Source: Selaginella tamariscina (lineage: Eukaryota > Streptophyta > Lycopodiopsida > Selaginellales > Selaginellaceae). From it: a stretch of 64,000 bases of DNA. The position numbers were made by a program, and so were the translations under genes. Shown here piece after piece: positions 24,179 to 37,488 of this stretch. The notes beneath the pieces are model-generated. The model saw only the letters and a program-made list of their open reading frames with translations, had not been told where the DNA came from and did not search any database. Location of the stretch: the NCBI GenBank assembly GCA_003024785.1, contig PUQB01000650.1:62001-126000 (forward strand), written 5' to 3'. Each line of letters begins with the position of its first letter. Positions within the stretch are counted from its first letter, which is position 1.

Positions 24179-26130
24179 ATTGGTATTATAGCAAGTTCTC
24201 TGCGGTCAATAGGACTGCCTTAAGTTGTAAGTGTTTCAAACTCTAAATTTTGATATACTCTATTGCTTTCGGTTGACATGTCTATATTCTGCACAGAGAG
24301 TTTGATCCTGTGAATTGTCAAACTTAGGAGAACACTTGCTCAATGAGTCGGCGTGAGATTCTAGGTATGTCTGAAAGTCTTATGCTGGTTTAAGCTGATG
24401 CGTGTGGGTGTACAACCTGTGCAGGGTGTTTCCAACTTTACATTGGGAAATTCCAAGCATATTCTCCGAGTGTTGAACTAGGGTTCAATATGATGAGCAA
24501 AAGAAAGCTACCAGAGCCTAAGGTAGAGAGGGCTGTTGCAGAAGCTCAAAATGAGGAGATGGATGAGGTTGATCCAGTCGACCCCCTAGATTAGACAATG
24601 ACCTGGTTGGCGAGAAATAATGATGGATGCCCTGAACGAACTTTGAGGGGATGTTTTGGGTTGAACGACCGACGATAATGTTGCCATTGATTCCGACGAA
24701 TACTGTAGTGCCAGATGTTCCGCAACTAGACACACGGAAAAAGAAGAAGAAGCATGACTCAGAGTTAGGTTCTCTGAATCATATTCTTCGACGAAAGTAG
24801 GTGGTGAAAGTCCCAGTAAATTCAAATCCTTCGGATTTCATGGATTCAAAGGATTACAAGGTTTTGGATGACTGGTTGTATGATATGGAAAGCTATTTCG
24901 AAGCTGCTTCCGTGAAAAAGACAAAAAGGGTGCATGTGCTAAGCAGTTTCTTAAAGAAGAAGTTAAGACTTGGTGGCGGATTGTTGAAGGTGAATGTGGA
25001 TACCGAAATAATTGGAAACACATGAAAAAGAGATTAAAAAGCAGTATATGCTGGATGATCTCGATTTGTGATTGCGTGCTGACCTAGCACTTTGTCAACA
25101 TGGAGTTCAGGGAAGTCCAATGGACCATGTTCACATTCGACCTAGTCGATCACCGTATGGTGCACCTATCTTGTTTATAATGAAAAAAGATGGTACAATG
25201 CGAATGTGTGTGGACTATCGAGCGCTAAACGCGATAATTATAAAAATAAGTATCCTCTTCCACGAGTGGACGACTTATTTGATAAGCTATCGAAGGCAAA
25301 GTATTTTTCAAGAATAGACTTGAGATCTGGGTACCATCAGATTTGGGTAGCAGAGAATGACATTGAAAAGACCGCTTTTCGAACGCATTATGGATCATTT
25401 GAGTTTCTAGTCTTGCTATTCATGTTGTGCAATGCTCCAGCAACTTTTTGCACAATGATGGATGATGTGTTTAAAGACTATCTAGATGAGTTCGTAGTGG
25501 TGTATATATTGATAACATTCTAGTTTTCAGTTCGACAATTGAGGAACATGTGGAACACTTAGAAAGAGTGTTTCGGAGGTTGAGAGAGAACCAGTTGTAT
25601 GCTAAAGAAAGCAAGTGGTGCATTTGGTCAAACCAAGATAGATTTCTTGGGACACTTGATCTCAGGTGGGGAGGTTGTCATGGATCCAAAGAAAATTCAA
25701 GCTATTATCGAGTGGATGACTTTAAAAGACGTGCATGAAGTTAGATCATTTCTTGGTCTAACAGGGTATTACCGAATATTCATAAAGGGTTACTCAGAAA
25801 TAAAGGCCCATTGACAGATCTTACGAAGAACATTCCATGGCATTGGACTCCGGAGTGCCAACATGCATTCGTCAAACTCAAAGAAGCTATCTCTTCTGAG
25901 CTTTGCAGTTGCCCATCTTTGAAGATCCCTTTGAAGTAGAATGTGACATTTTTGACTTTGCAATTAGTGGTGCATTACAACAGAAAGGACATCCAGTGTC
26001 CTTTTTCTCGAAGAAGTTAGATGCTACACAAACTCGATGGCCTACTCACGAAAAGGATTGTTGCTTCCTTGGAGTATTGGCGTCATTATCTTCCAAATCA
26101 TGGATACTTGAGGGACTGGGTTCATGAGTC
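24179..26130 (+). mobile_element. Truncated Ty3/gypsy element interior (gag fragment + RT)
   Basis: After the primer-site-like sequence there is a gag fragment (DDWLYDMESYFEAASVKKTK, WWRIVEGECGYRNNWKHM in another frame), then an abrupt jump at about 25080 into reverse transcriptase: [67 protein letters not shown]. The catalytic box reads [13 protein letters not shown] across a frame change near 25505, with Asn in place of the second Asp. Then FLGLTGYYRIFIKGYSEIK and the start of RNase H. Protease, integrase and a matching 3' LTR are missing. The element is decayed and deleted. Confidence 0.85.
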
Positions 26131-26329
26131 AACTACATCAGAAGGTGTCAAGGTGGAGGAGACCTTCATGATCAATGGGTTGTTTTGGACCACACACACT
26201 CTATACCAAACTAGGTAACAATTGGAATACACCTTTATGATTCATTGTAAGTTGTAGAACACTTCATAACACTTTTTATTCTTTGTTATATAATGCTTTC
26301 TTACAATGTCAGATCCATGGTCACTATAG

Positions 26330-26564
26330 CTTATGCAGATATGTGCCGCAAAGATAATGTTGTAGTGTTGAAGTTCTTGAACATAATGATAGAGGTTTGT
26401 AAAAAACATGGTTTGAAGAATGTAAACTTTGCTAGTTTCATGTCGGATGAGGCTAGAGCAATATAGATAGCCTTACATCAAGTATTCAACAACGAAGCAA
26501 AGATGAAAGAAAGGGAAAGAAGTTGTTTGTTTCACTTTATGCAATATGTACATTAGGTGACAAA
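26330..26564 (+). pseudogene. MULE-like transposase remnant, part 1
   Basis: Reads ADMCRKDNVVVLKFLNIMIE, then CKKHGLKNVNFASFMSDEAR and ERSCLFHFMQYVH. This resembles the catalytic region of Mutator-like transposases found in mosses (a 'FKGFMADxAxAN...C-x-FHW' layout). An in-frame stop follows DEARAI. It is interrupted by the solo LTR at 26570 and appears to continue at 28258. Confidence 0.45.
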
Positions 26565-26569
26565 GAAAT

Positions 26570-28252
26570 TGTCATAGTTTTTACTATGACTCCTCTTTAC
26601 TTTGGACGTTGACTGTTGTTACCTACTGTACTATGTTGACAAGCCCTAGGTGTAGAAGAAACAGGCCCGCTTAGTGCACTTGGATATCTAGTGATGGTCC
26701 GGCCGGGTGTCATTAGGTATTTGCAAGAAACTCTGGGCGAAGCTAGCACTTCCATCTAGAAAACTCTTACCTTGGTTTTCTGTGTCCCGGTTGGATTAAT
26801 GGCTAGTTCCGTGAGTTCGGCATGTCGGATATGCTTAGAAATACCCCCAGGTTTGACAGGTTAGGGTTTAGGGGTCGATGGATAACTCACCAAGTATGTT
26901 CCCTTGGGAATGAGATTTCAGTGCTAGCCCACTTATGTAAACAGGAAAACAGGGGGGGGCCTCTGTCACATAAATAAGGTAGTATATAGGAGTGAGGGTT
27001 CCTGGGTTCATGACTGAGCTCGTTACTCTTCTCCGGTGCAAGCTCTAGCTTGTGTCGTCAAGGCACAACCCTCTGTTGTGCCGCCCTAACTTCCAGATGC
27101 CAGGGGTACGTCCCACCTTCGGGGTAGCTTACCCTTAACGTTGGCGAATCCATGCCTGGGAGGTCTTGTCGGAATGCACGTTCCAAGAGGCAGAGGTTGA
27201 GGCTTGTCTCCAGCCTCCTCCTCCTCACGTCAAGCTAGGTGTAGCACTCACGGCCAAGCAAGGCACATCCGTGTCCTTGTCCAACTGTGGGCGTGGGATC
27301 TTGTTTGACAGGTTCACGTTACTTGGTTCCTGAGGGTTCATAGAGGGGTTCTAGAGTTGGCATTTAGGAGCCACGTTTGTGGTACTTGGTGCAACTCTTG
27401 AATCTAAGGGCTATGGCATGATAGCCCACATCGGGGAAGGCAGTGTCACATGGAGATGTGACACTGGGCTAAACGTCACATGGTACAACGCCTGAGGCAC
27501 GCCCTTTGGGGTTATGTCATGGGCTTGTCGCCAAGGGTTGGATACTTTAGCAAACAGACATGCTTGTGCTTGCACTAGGGTGCTAAGCCTTGGGCATCCG
27601 CTCAAGGGAGGTTAGGTCTCATAACTAGGTGTGCTTTGGCACACTTGGCTAAGGGAGTGTTCTCCTTGGAAACCAGGGGTTGAACAACCTAAGATCATTA
27701 GCAGAAGCCCTTTCGTAAGGCACTCGCAAGGTCATGTGTTTAGGGTTATCCCAAACCTAGCCTTAGGGAGTTTGCTTAGCAGAACACTCGTGTCCTCACT
27801 AAGTACTAGCCCTAAGTCTAGGGTATAACTTGGCCACTCAAACCCTTAGGGGTTAGTCGTGGTTCAGGGTACCCCTTGTCACCCTAAAGGGGTTGTACTC
27901 CCGGATGAGGGTGATTCCTCAAGGGGTAAGTGACGATGCCTTAGCTCTGTCTAGGGGTATGTGTGGAACACACGTCTCCTTGATGGGGTTAGGGCATGAG
28001 CCTGTCTAGGTCTTCTAGGGCAAGACCCTAAGTCAACTAGGGTTATCCCTCAAGGGTTTTGGGGCAGACACTCTAGGGAGACTTAGGCTAAACCCTAAGT
28101 CTCCTGTCCACTTGGGCATTAGAGTCTAACCTTAGGGGTCGTTAGGGTTGTTCTGGGAAACTTAGCGTTGCTCACACAGGTGATGACGACTGAATGGCCA
28201 CCTAGCAACCACGTGTTGCCACGTGTTGGCCCTTTGGGTTAAAACTCTGACA
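26570..28252 (+). mobile_element. Solo LTR, family A, with 5-bp target duplication
   Basis: Starts TGTCATAGTTTTTACTATGA and ends AAACTCTGACA, 1683 bp, flanked by GAAAT on both sides (26565-26569 and 28253-28257). No internal coding region. It is the best full-length reference for LTR family A in this window. It contains many 'ccctaggg/ccctaa' phrases and the block 'cacatggagatgtgacac'. Other copies occur at 23240-24178, 35950-37073, 39828-40045(-), 48395-48715, 50638-50690, 54905-55617 and 56996-58164(-). Confidence 0.9.
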
Positions 28253-28257
28253 GAAAT

Positions 28258-28510
28258 GGATTATAAAAGAACACATGAAGCTTGCTCGTGCTTAGCTGTA
28301 GCACTGAATGAATAATCCAAAAAAGACATTAGCAATTCTCTAGTCTTTTTGGGAAGCTTTAAAGACATGGCTGTCTTGGTGGATTAGGCATGAGAACCAC
28401 AACTCCATAGTAGAATTGGGAGACATGACAGAAGGACTCACAAGCGTTCCAACTATAAACAATGTGGAAATGATTTACACAAGAGTAAGAAGAGCAAGAT
28501 TGGCCAAAGA
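28258..28510 (+). pseudogene. MULE-like transposase remnant, part 2
   Basis: Resumes after the right GAAAT copy with broken frames including a Trp-rich FW-ALKTWLSWWIRHEN-like stretch, which is where such transposases have 'SWWLS'. Orientation and position fit part 1, so the solo LTR probably split one gene. Confidence 0.35.
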
Positions 28511-28539
28511 GTACCACTGATGGAGGTGACAATGTTATA

Positions 28540-30830
28540 TAATAATTAAAAAATATTATTAAACATAATCAAATATAATTATAAATAAAATTATTTCCTT
28601 AGCAACCTGTCAATTTATTTGTAATTACTTTCTCCTTAACCATAGAGAGGAATCTCCTCATTTTGTTTAAGTCATCACCCTTTCGATTAATCAAATTATT
28701 TTGGTCAATATCTTTATATTGTTGCTACTACCTAACACTCTCACGAATGCAGTTAGGAGTTGCCATCTTTATTAATATGTAATCTATGATAAGACCAAGA
28801 GTGCATAGAGGCTTATTTAAAAAATGAAGTTCCTTAATAATAATATTATAGAGCACCCGATTGCTCTCCTTTAATTTATAAAACTCAAAATACAAAAAAA
28901 AAGTGGCTTTATATGGTGGATATTACTTACAAAAGTTTTTAAGATTCTTTTTTCTTATGCATGTGTCCAAATAATTTATTAGCTCATTCATGATATTATA
29001 TTAGAATATGGGTCGAAAGTGATAAGCAATGTTTGTTTAGCATAACCTTTTGAGGAGAGTCATCTACCACTAAGATATGTGCATTCTTCATTATTCTTAA
29101 CTAATTGATCTCCCCATAAAGCCTAATTATTTTTCATTCTTGAAGAAGTATGGCTTGCTTTTCTTTCTTATATCGTAATATTCAAGAGGTTTATAACACA
29201 TTTGCTGGTCAAAAATCCAATCTTTATGAATCACCTCTTCTGCAACACTATAGTGTTTGTTGAGCAAATTCAGCAACAATGTCAAGTTGTGAAATTGCAT
29301 ACATGATTACATTTTTACAAGTGCACCCATTTCCTTGAGCTTTTTAAAGAGACAGTCCAACCTTGGACGATAAATGATATCATGTCGAAATTTATCATGA
29401 TAATGAACGAAAATTCCTTGTTTGATTTCTTTTTTTCCGTCCTCAAACCACCATGGACATCTAGTAACACATTATGACCATGAGTAATAAGGGGCAACGT
29501 TGCCTCTTGAATGATTTGCAACTCACTTGTTTGGTCCTTTTTACATTTATCTTTTGATGTTATATTATTGTTGTTCTCTTTATCATTTACTTGTACACCA
29601 TCCTTACAAGATTCAGATATTGCACACACTAGAGAAAGTGGTTCAAGAACTGAAGACAATAAAAATGGTGATGAAAAACTGAAGAAGCTAAAGATGGTGG
29701 TTCAACAACCTCAACAATAAATTTCTTTTGTAACTTGCCAAGACAAGTGGTCCCCATAGTGATGATGTTTTGAGTTACATTGTTGTACATTTCTTGCATA
29801 AACTCTATCATTTTGACATGTGGCGCAAGTAATTTTTGTCATATCCCTCTCTTACCTTATGCCACTATTGAAATCTCGACTATTTTATTACATCTGTAAA
29901 ATGATCGTTAATTGGCCTTATAATTACCAAGGTATATTATTTATTTTGTTAATGTGTGACCCATGTTTGAACTAAAGGCTTCTTTAGTCCTTGAGAATTT
30001 ATTTTATGTACAAATATATATGAAATATAAAAAATGTTTTATGTTACACTCATTTACAACTATTTATCACTCTAATAATTCATCTTAGTTGTTACCTTCT
30101 AAGCCAAGTAAAGAAGGTTTTAATCGCTTTGAAAATTGTTCAATATCTTCCGTTTCTTCAGTTGATGTTTTTATGATCAGTGGAATAATTGAATGTTTTG
30201 TGCTCCTTAAGAAAACTTTCGGTGTGATATTTGCTTCAGGATCATCCTCAAACTCCAACATTAAACCGGATTCCTCCTCAAAGCTGTCACACTTTTTGAG
30301 ATGGAACTTTCCCAAATACTCATGTATGGGTTTGTTGGGGTAGTCAATTGAGAACCTTTCCATCCATTTGTTCAAGTCCTCGACCATGGTCTTATCATTT
30401 TCAATGGTAAACTCACATGTATTCCGAAGGTAACACTCCTTCAAGACAGAACCCTTAGTGCAGTAATTAAAAACCTATGCATCAGTTTGAAGACCCCTGA
30501 TTAAGTTGACGATGTTGCATGTAGCCTGACTTGTAATGTTTGGATAACATATATTGTTGAATACATCCCTCTCTGCTATCGGTGTATCGAATGGAGGTTC
30601 AAGCCTATTGGAGAGAAAACAAATGTCAGCCAATCATTTAGAAGTTTAAAATTGTTTGGCGCATTCTTGACAACCAAGTGAACAACCGTATCAATATACA
30701 TGGGATTAACATTGTTCATGTAAAATCCAATCCAACGATATCTATTCTTCTTGGTGAAAACGAAGGCAAAGGTATCAGTGACATGAGTAAAAATCAAAAA
30801 AATAGGTAGGTATCAGGTAAGTGTGCAAAA
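28540..30830 (-). repeat. Copy 1 of a ~2.2-kb dispersed repeat with an unknown protein
   Basis: Homologous along most of its length to 51395-53580. On the minus strand both copies encode one recognisable protein stretch: AFVFTKKNRYRWIGFYMNN, then PIAERDVFNN, YPNITSQATCNIVNLIRGL, KECYLRNTCEFTIENDKTMV, EDLNKWMERFSIDYPNKPI and KCDSFEEESGLMLEFEDD, ending LLGLEGNN-stop at 30085. Copy 2 keeps the same order with substitutions. No known family was recognised; it is probably part of a transposon or an amplified gene. Confidence 0.7.
30085..30444 (-). pseudogene. Unknown repeated protein, copy 1 C-terminal part
   Basis: A 119-codon open frame (KECYLRNTCEFTIENDKTMV ... ESGLMLEFEDDPEANITPK ... SLLGLEGNN). 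Acidic, no membrane segment. The frame upstream (30450-30797) continues the same protein after a stop near 30475 (QTDA-stop-VFNYC). Conserved amino-acid pattern with 52925-53355 suggests it was coding when it was copied. Function unknown. Confidence 0.45.
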
Positions 30831-33000
30831 ATTAAATAATAAATACCTTCTCTGTACATGCTTGCATGGCTAAGCTTTTCCACCAAATCTTCTAACACCT
30901 TAGTTGAAGAAGGATTTTTGACACCTTCTGATCCATTACAAATATTTAAAACGGTTTCCTGCAAGCAGTGATGTTACCCCATAAACTCCATAACTGACAG
31001 TAAACATTTTGTAAGGCTTGTCATGATTCGTAGCATCCTCCTTTATCATGTTCAACTTGGTTCTCTGCTGCTGAAGGACTGCCATAAGAGAAGGCGTCAT
31101 CACAATGTTCTTCTTTCTAGTGTTGGCATGCCTTACCCAGATTTTTCAGTTGGTTTACCCATTGGACAAGTATACCATCATCTATCACCTGCAAATATTT
31201 GTTGACCTCCTTATGCTGAAGCTTAGGTCCAACCCAGTTTATGGCATTGTATTCCCAACCACTCCTTGAAGTGTTTGATCATCTTCAGCTTCATTTGGGG
31301 TTGTTGTTGTTAATTTATAATTTGTCATCAGCCACCAAATCAACTAACACATCCATCTCCTCCACTATTGTTTCGTTGAAAGGCTTCAACCATGTGAGTT
31401 TGAAGTTGTTAGTTACATCCTTTGCAAGTTGGACAGACTTAGCCTTTGGCTTTTTACTAGGTTTCTTTGCAGACTTTTTCAAAGGCTCCCCTTCACCCAT
31501 TTGCTTCTTCTTCAGTGTTCCTTTTGCAAAGGATTCACCCATTTGGTGAAGACCTTGTCCTTAGGGCAAGAAATTAGTATCATCAAGAAGGATGTTTCCT
31601 TCCCGCCCATCTAGGCAAAATCAGCAGTTGCAATTTCTATGGCTCTCTACACATGGATTAATTAGAAGATTATTATTCTGGCGGATAAATCCCATTAAGA
31701 ATTTTTCTTACCTAATATTCTGCACTTTGTTCTCTCTCTGCAATAGCTCTTTGTGGTTTATATATAATTACTGTTATGACCTAGGGTTGGGAAGTGACTC
31801 TGCATGGACTTAGGGTTTAGGGTTGCCACATTCTCCATGAGACCCCCGCACTGGCCGCCCAAGAGTTACTCACATGGATCACGTGTGTTTAAACTTCTTC
31901 CATATTTTGTTATTGTAGTGATTAGTGTTGGCAGTGTCCCCACTCCAAAGATAGCTTATGGTACTGCTTGGTTATGAGATTCAACTTAACTAAAAAAGCA
32001 AATCTTGTTGTCAGCTTCACACGTGTATGCTCGGAAAGTTTTGTTTTTATCGTTCCCTTATTGTGTTCATCGAGGAGTCATTTGGCTACCGTTATCATGT
32101 GTTGGTTGTTAATAATTAGTACCTTATTGGCTTTTTACCCTCCATTTGAATCTTTATGATTTGCTTTAGTGTTGTCACCCACACTATCTCAATGCCTTTC
32201 TTTCTTTCATAGTATGGGTACAAAATAGCATTATGTGAAACAGTTTATGAATTGTCATTCTTTATCTTCTCCATGAGCTCAGCTACATGTTCCTAGTTGA
32301 GTGGTTTATATCTGAAGTTGTGGTTAACACTGCAATATTTAACTCTACACTCATAAATCCAGTCATTTAACATCATTTCCTTATGGCATATCGCAGCATG
32401 GAATGCAACTGGTGTAGCTAATAGAACAACATAAAACTTTCTTTTATGGTCAAAATCAACATGTGTGAACCTCGACTGCAGCTGTTCTAGTGTTCTTGGC
32501 ACACTTTTTCAATTTCCAAAAATTCCCAAGCAAATTGAACGTGATATGTAAAGAACTTGGGACCGAGCTACCCTCTCAATCTCCCTAATAATGTCATTAT
32601 GATCTTCTTCAATGACAGTTAAGACAATTATTTTATTTGTGGATTTTCTGTATTGTAAAGTAATATATGTTGTGAATACACCTACTCAATGGGTATTGAA
32701 ATCCTCAAATAAAACATCTAGCCGAATCCCCTCCATAAATGGGCTTCTATTTAGTTGAAGAAGAACTTCACGATCGACATCATTGGTGAACATGTGAATG
32801 TCATAATCCACAAGCCGACAGAATCACCCGAGGTTTGAGTCATATCTAGCCTCCTCCGGATCCAAGAACGTTACATTGGATGGAACAAGGTATATATTTC
32901 AAGCATCGAGGTATATATTTCAAACATCGTCCAATCTTGGTTTGCAGCCACCACACCCTTGCCTTGTAGAATGTGTGTGTGTGAAGAGAGAGATAGATAT
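30831..33000 (-). other. Decayed repetitive region, short minus-strand frames
   Basis: Short minus-strand frames such as KKKQMGEGEPLKKSAKKPSK (31315-31542, Lys-rich) and THVDFDHKRKFYVVLLATPV (32293-32502) look like remnants of a larger gene. Frequent stops; no family recognised. Confidence 0.35.
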
Positions 33001-33149
33001 ATAGAAATTATAATACACAGATAAATACGTAGATATAAATATATGTGTGTGAGAGAGAAAGATAAAGGAATTATAATATACAGATACACATGCACATATA
33101 ATATAGGTGTGTGTAAGAACTTTATATACTAATACACATGTACATTCAC

Positions 33150-33275
33150 ATACAGTGTGGCAGGATTAATCCCGCGATCCTTTTCTGTCTTAAAGAGTTA
33201 TGGGCAAAATTAATCCCGCTCACCATTCTAAGAATGGGGAAGGGGTGGTGGGATTAATCCCACCACCAGCTCCCT
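33150..33275. repeat. Palindromic GGATTAATCC motif, three copies
   Basis: Copies of 'ggattaatcccgc/ccacc' at about 33161, 33206 and 33260, matching the larger cluster at 38660-39275. It may be a fragment of the same foldback element. Confidence 0.75.
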
Positions 33276-33279
33276 ACCT

Positions 33280-34799
33280 CAAGCACGTGTGTGTGTGATA
33301 AAGAGAGATAAAGAATTAATAAAATACAAATACACATGTACATATACATATAGTTGGTGATGCAGAGAGATAAAGAATTTGTATATATACAAATGCACAA
33401 GTACATATACATATAGGTGTGTGTGTGAGAGAGAGAGGAGATAAAGAAATTACATATATACAAATACATACATATACATTTAAGAGTGTGTCTAGAGAGA
33501 GAGATAAAGTAATTATATATACAAATAATATATATATATATGTATATATAGGAGTGTGTCTGTGTGTGCGAAAGCTAAATAAATAAATTAAATTATACAA
33601 ATACACACACACACACATAATATATATATATAGGTTAGATAAATTAATTAAATAATACAGATACACACACATATATATGTATATGTATATACATGAGTAT
33701 GTGTAGAGAACCTAGGTTACATGGAGCCATAGCATCGACTATGACTTTACCCATAATGTTCATACCAAAATAAAGGATAGGATTTTGCTTTGATCATTAC
33801 CATGTTATAGCACTTATAAGATATCTTACTTATAAGAATAATAGATTAAACAAGTTAATTATATACAAATAGTTATTAACCTTAATTAAGTAAATAAACA
33901 TAACCAAAGATTTAACCTTGTTACACCACGGCCTTCAAACCTTATTTGCACCGCTGTGCCTTCTTACACTGCCACGCCTTCTTGCCTTCTTATGAAAGTG
34001 GAATCTATGGATCTAGGTCTAATGGTGCCGCCGCTCTCAAATCTTCTGCCACCTTTCTCCTCTACCGCCTTTAAACCCTAAAAATATACCCTAAACCTTA
34101 GAATCAATAATATATATATATTAACCCTAAACAAATATTCTTTTATTATATTATCATAATCTTTAATAAGTTTATTGTGTTTGTGTGTGTGTTTGTGTAG
34201 GTGTATCACATACACACAAAAAATATAAATCATGCAGGGGTTTAACATACGTGTGTGTTTGTGAGAGTGTTAAGTTTTCATATACACACAATACATACAT
34301 ACACACATATATACACACACATACATACATAGTACATATGTGAATGTGTCAATGGATCGTGTAAGGTGTGTGTGTGAGAGAGAGAGAGTGTTGAAAATTA
34401 ATTTCACACACATTACATACATTAGTACACATCACCCATGTAAACACATAACATACATACATATTACATGTGTGAATGTGTTACATACACACAATACATA
34501 TGAATCATACATGTGTTTCACACATGATGTTTTTTAATAAAGAAACAATTGATCTCCTGAGCTAGGCCTAGTGACCCAATGATTATCATTCCAAATTAAT
34601 CATTTATTTTTAGTATGCCACATGGCAGTAAGTTAATATGTAAGCCAATATTAAAATTGTGTTAACATTATTAACACTAGACATATGATCGTCTCATATA
34701 TCATTACTTATTTGGTTTATGATTTAAATTTTTTATTGTAGTCCCTTGACCCTATACACTAAGCCCTACACCCTGATAAATGCTTAAACCCTACACCTA

Positions 34800-34837
<38 letters not shown>

Positions 34838-35945
34838 GTTTGGTTTAGGGTTTAAACCCAACACAAGTATTTTATTATTAAATTTTAATCTCTATATAAA
34901 AAGTTTATTGTTTATACAAAAATACACACATAAAGAATTAAATAGCTATTAATATTTTACCCATACATTAAAATTGTATACATATATTTGAATTTTACCC
35001 ATTGTAATTTAAAATGACAGTGATATTAAAACATATTTTAATGCAATCATAGCACATAATATATATAATGTATAGTGTATAATCTTTAAAACATAGAAAT
35101 TAAATCCATGCACATTTATACAAATATTTAATATATATTTACTCTAGACCCTAAACGTAGATATATACACTCAACTTGGTTTAGTGTTTAAACCTTAAAC
35201 ACTAAGCCCCACAATTGGATATTTTTAACGCGTGTGTTGAGCTTTTAAATATTTTATGTGTGTTTATGTAAGCCCCAATGTAGAGTGTGTGAATGCTTGG
35301 TTTGGGATTTAAACCCTAAACCCTAAACATAAAGCTAAATGTTACCCCTAAACATTATTTGTATTGTGATCCACTCATCAGTGTGTGTATGTGTGTGCAT
35401 ATGTGTCTTATGGGTGCTTTTAATGCATATTGTGGGATGTTTTTAATGTGTTTGTGTGCATGTGGAAGTCTATAAATATTTCGTGTATGTATATGTAAGC
35501 CCTAGTGTAGAGTGTGTAACAACAAATGCTTGGTTTGTGGTTTAAATCTTAAACCTTAAACACAAAGTTAAATGCTAAACCCCTAAACATTATTTATATC
35601 GTAATCCACTCATTAGCGTATGTATGTGTGTGCATGTGTCTCTATGGGTGCTTTTAATGCATGTGCATATATATGTAAATTTTTTATTGTGTCTATATAA
35701 TGTGCAAAAGAAACATTGAAATAAAGTGAAAATAATATTAATATACACATTGAATATAGTTTAAATGATATATAATAAATATATCATTTTATCTATTATA
35801 TATTATTTATATAGTTATAATAATAAAGACTAATTTAATATTGATAATAAGGTGTAATATTAGAATATTCTTAAAATAATAAGAAAATCCCATTATAAAA
35901 AATTGTAAAATAATTACTTGAATTTCATATAATTATACAGCTTGA
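33280..35945. other. Microsatellite-rich spacer
   Basis: Dense (GT)n, (CA)n, (GA)n and (TA)n tracts at 33285-33700 and 34130-34520, (TA)n at 34805-34834, and telomere-like but non-tandem 'ccctaaac' phrases at 34070-34100 and 35310-35350. No gene seen. Confidence 0.6.
35268..35665. repeat. ~245-bp diverged tandem duplication
   Basis: Two copies of a segment running 'atgtaagccc' - 'tgtagagtgtgt' - 'tgcttggttt' - 'aaacattattt' - 'atccactcat' - 'gggtgcttttaatgcat'. The first starts near 35265, the second near 35491. Confidence 0.8.
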
Positions 35946-35949
35946 ATCA

Positions 35950-37073
35950 CTTGCTGGTGAGTTTGGCATGTCGAATATGGGTAGGGTTGATTTAACCCTA
36001 GGGTTGGACTAACTCCATGCCCTAAATCCCTCAGGTTAGGATTTAAGGGTTAATGGGTCATTAATTAACTCACCAAGTATATTCCCTCTGGGAATGAGAT
36101 TCTGTGCCAACCCACTTATGTAAACAGAAAAATGAGGCGGAGGGGCTCTATCACATATATTAAGTAGTACATGTAGAAGAGCTCCTGAGTTCATAACTGA
36201 GTTCATTGCTCTTCTACTGGTGCAAGCTTCAGCTTGTGTCGTTAAGGTATAACCCTATGTTGGTAACTCTTGAATTTAAGGGCTATGGCATGATAGCCCA
36301 CATCGTGGAAGGCAGTGTCACATGGAGATGTGACACTAGGCTAAACGTCACACGATACAACGCCTGAGGCACACCCTTTGGGGTCATGTCATGGGTTTGT
36401 TGTCAAGGGGTTGGATACTCTAGTAAATAAGCATGTTTGTGCTCGCACTAGGGTGCTAAACCTTAGGCATCTGCTCAAGAGAAGTTAGGTCTCGTAACTA
36501 GGTGTGCTATGGCACACCTAGCTAGGGGTGTTCTCCTTAGGATTAAGGTTGAACAACCTAAGCTCATTAGCCTTAGGGAGTTTGCTTAGCAGAACATTCG
36601 TGTCTGCCTACGGCGGACACTCATGTCGTCACTAAGTACTAGCCTTAGGTCTAGGGTATGACTTGGCCACTTAAATCCTTAGGGTTAGTCGTGGTTCAGG
36701 GTACCCCTTGACACCCTAAAGGGGTTATACTTCCGGATGAGGGTGATTCCTTAAGGGGTAAGTGATGATGCCTTAGCTTTGTCACATAGGCATGTGTGAG
36801 ACACATCTCATTGGTGAGGTTAAGGCATGAGCCTATCTAGATCTTTTGAGATAGAATCCTAAAGTCTACTCGGGATATCCTTTAGGGTTCGGGGATGTCA
36901 TTCTAGGGGATTTAAGATAGGACTCTAAGTCTTTTATTTAACTAGGCATCTGAGTCAGACTCTTAGAGTTATCTTGGAAGACTTAGCGTTGCTCATACAG
37001 GTAATTAACGCCGAAAAGCCACTTGGCGACCACGTGTTGCTATGTGTTAGCCCTCCGGGTTAAAACTCTAACA
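35950..37073 (+). repeat. LTR family A copy, truncated and internally deleted
   Basis: Matches 26810-28252: 'gagtttggcatgtcg' through 'cacatggagatgtgacac' to the end AAAACTCTAACA. A block present in the solo LTR (about 27080-27385) is missing at about 36260. It is followed by 'tttggtgttgcaac', a degenerate primer-site-like sequence, so it may once have been a 5' LTR. Confidence 0.8.
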
Positions 37074-37488
37074 TTTGGTGTTGCAACTAGATTTGGAATG
37101 TTAGTCTTTAAATGATCCATCTTGTTATGGATCAAGCACAAGTATTCTAACACAAAAAAGTATGCAGGACACAAAAAGCATGTGATGTGCATAGTACTGA
37201 GACCGGCAAGTTTATTGTGTAATCATGTGGGCCTCCATCTTCTTTTGAATAGTAGTGATCTCTAGTGTTTCCAAGTGTGACACATGTACATCACTAAAGG
37301 CTGCATAGGCTTGTGCAAAACCTTGGTGACAAGTGTTTTACAATCTCCACATCCTTAAAATAAGTATTCCATATGTTGTTGAAGGTACCAATGTAGATTG
37401 TTTGGAGCCTCATCAAACTAAGGCACTTGTTCACATGTTCATACACTTTAATTGAGTGTAGATTGAAGGCAAAACTTTGAGATTTTTC

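Noticed and set aside
34070..35350. Telomere-like 'ccctaaa' sequences
   Set aside because: They are isolated single or double units mixed with other sequence, not a tandem array, so no interstitial telomere is claimed.
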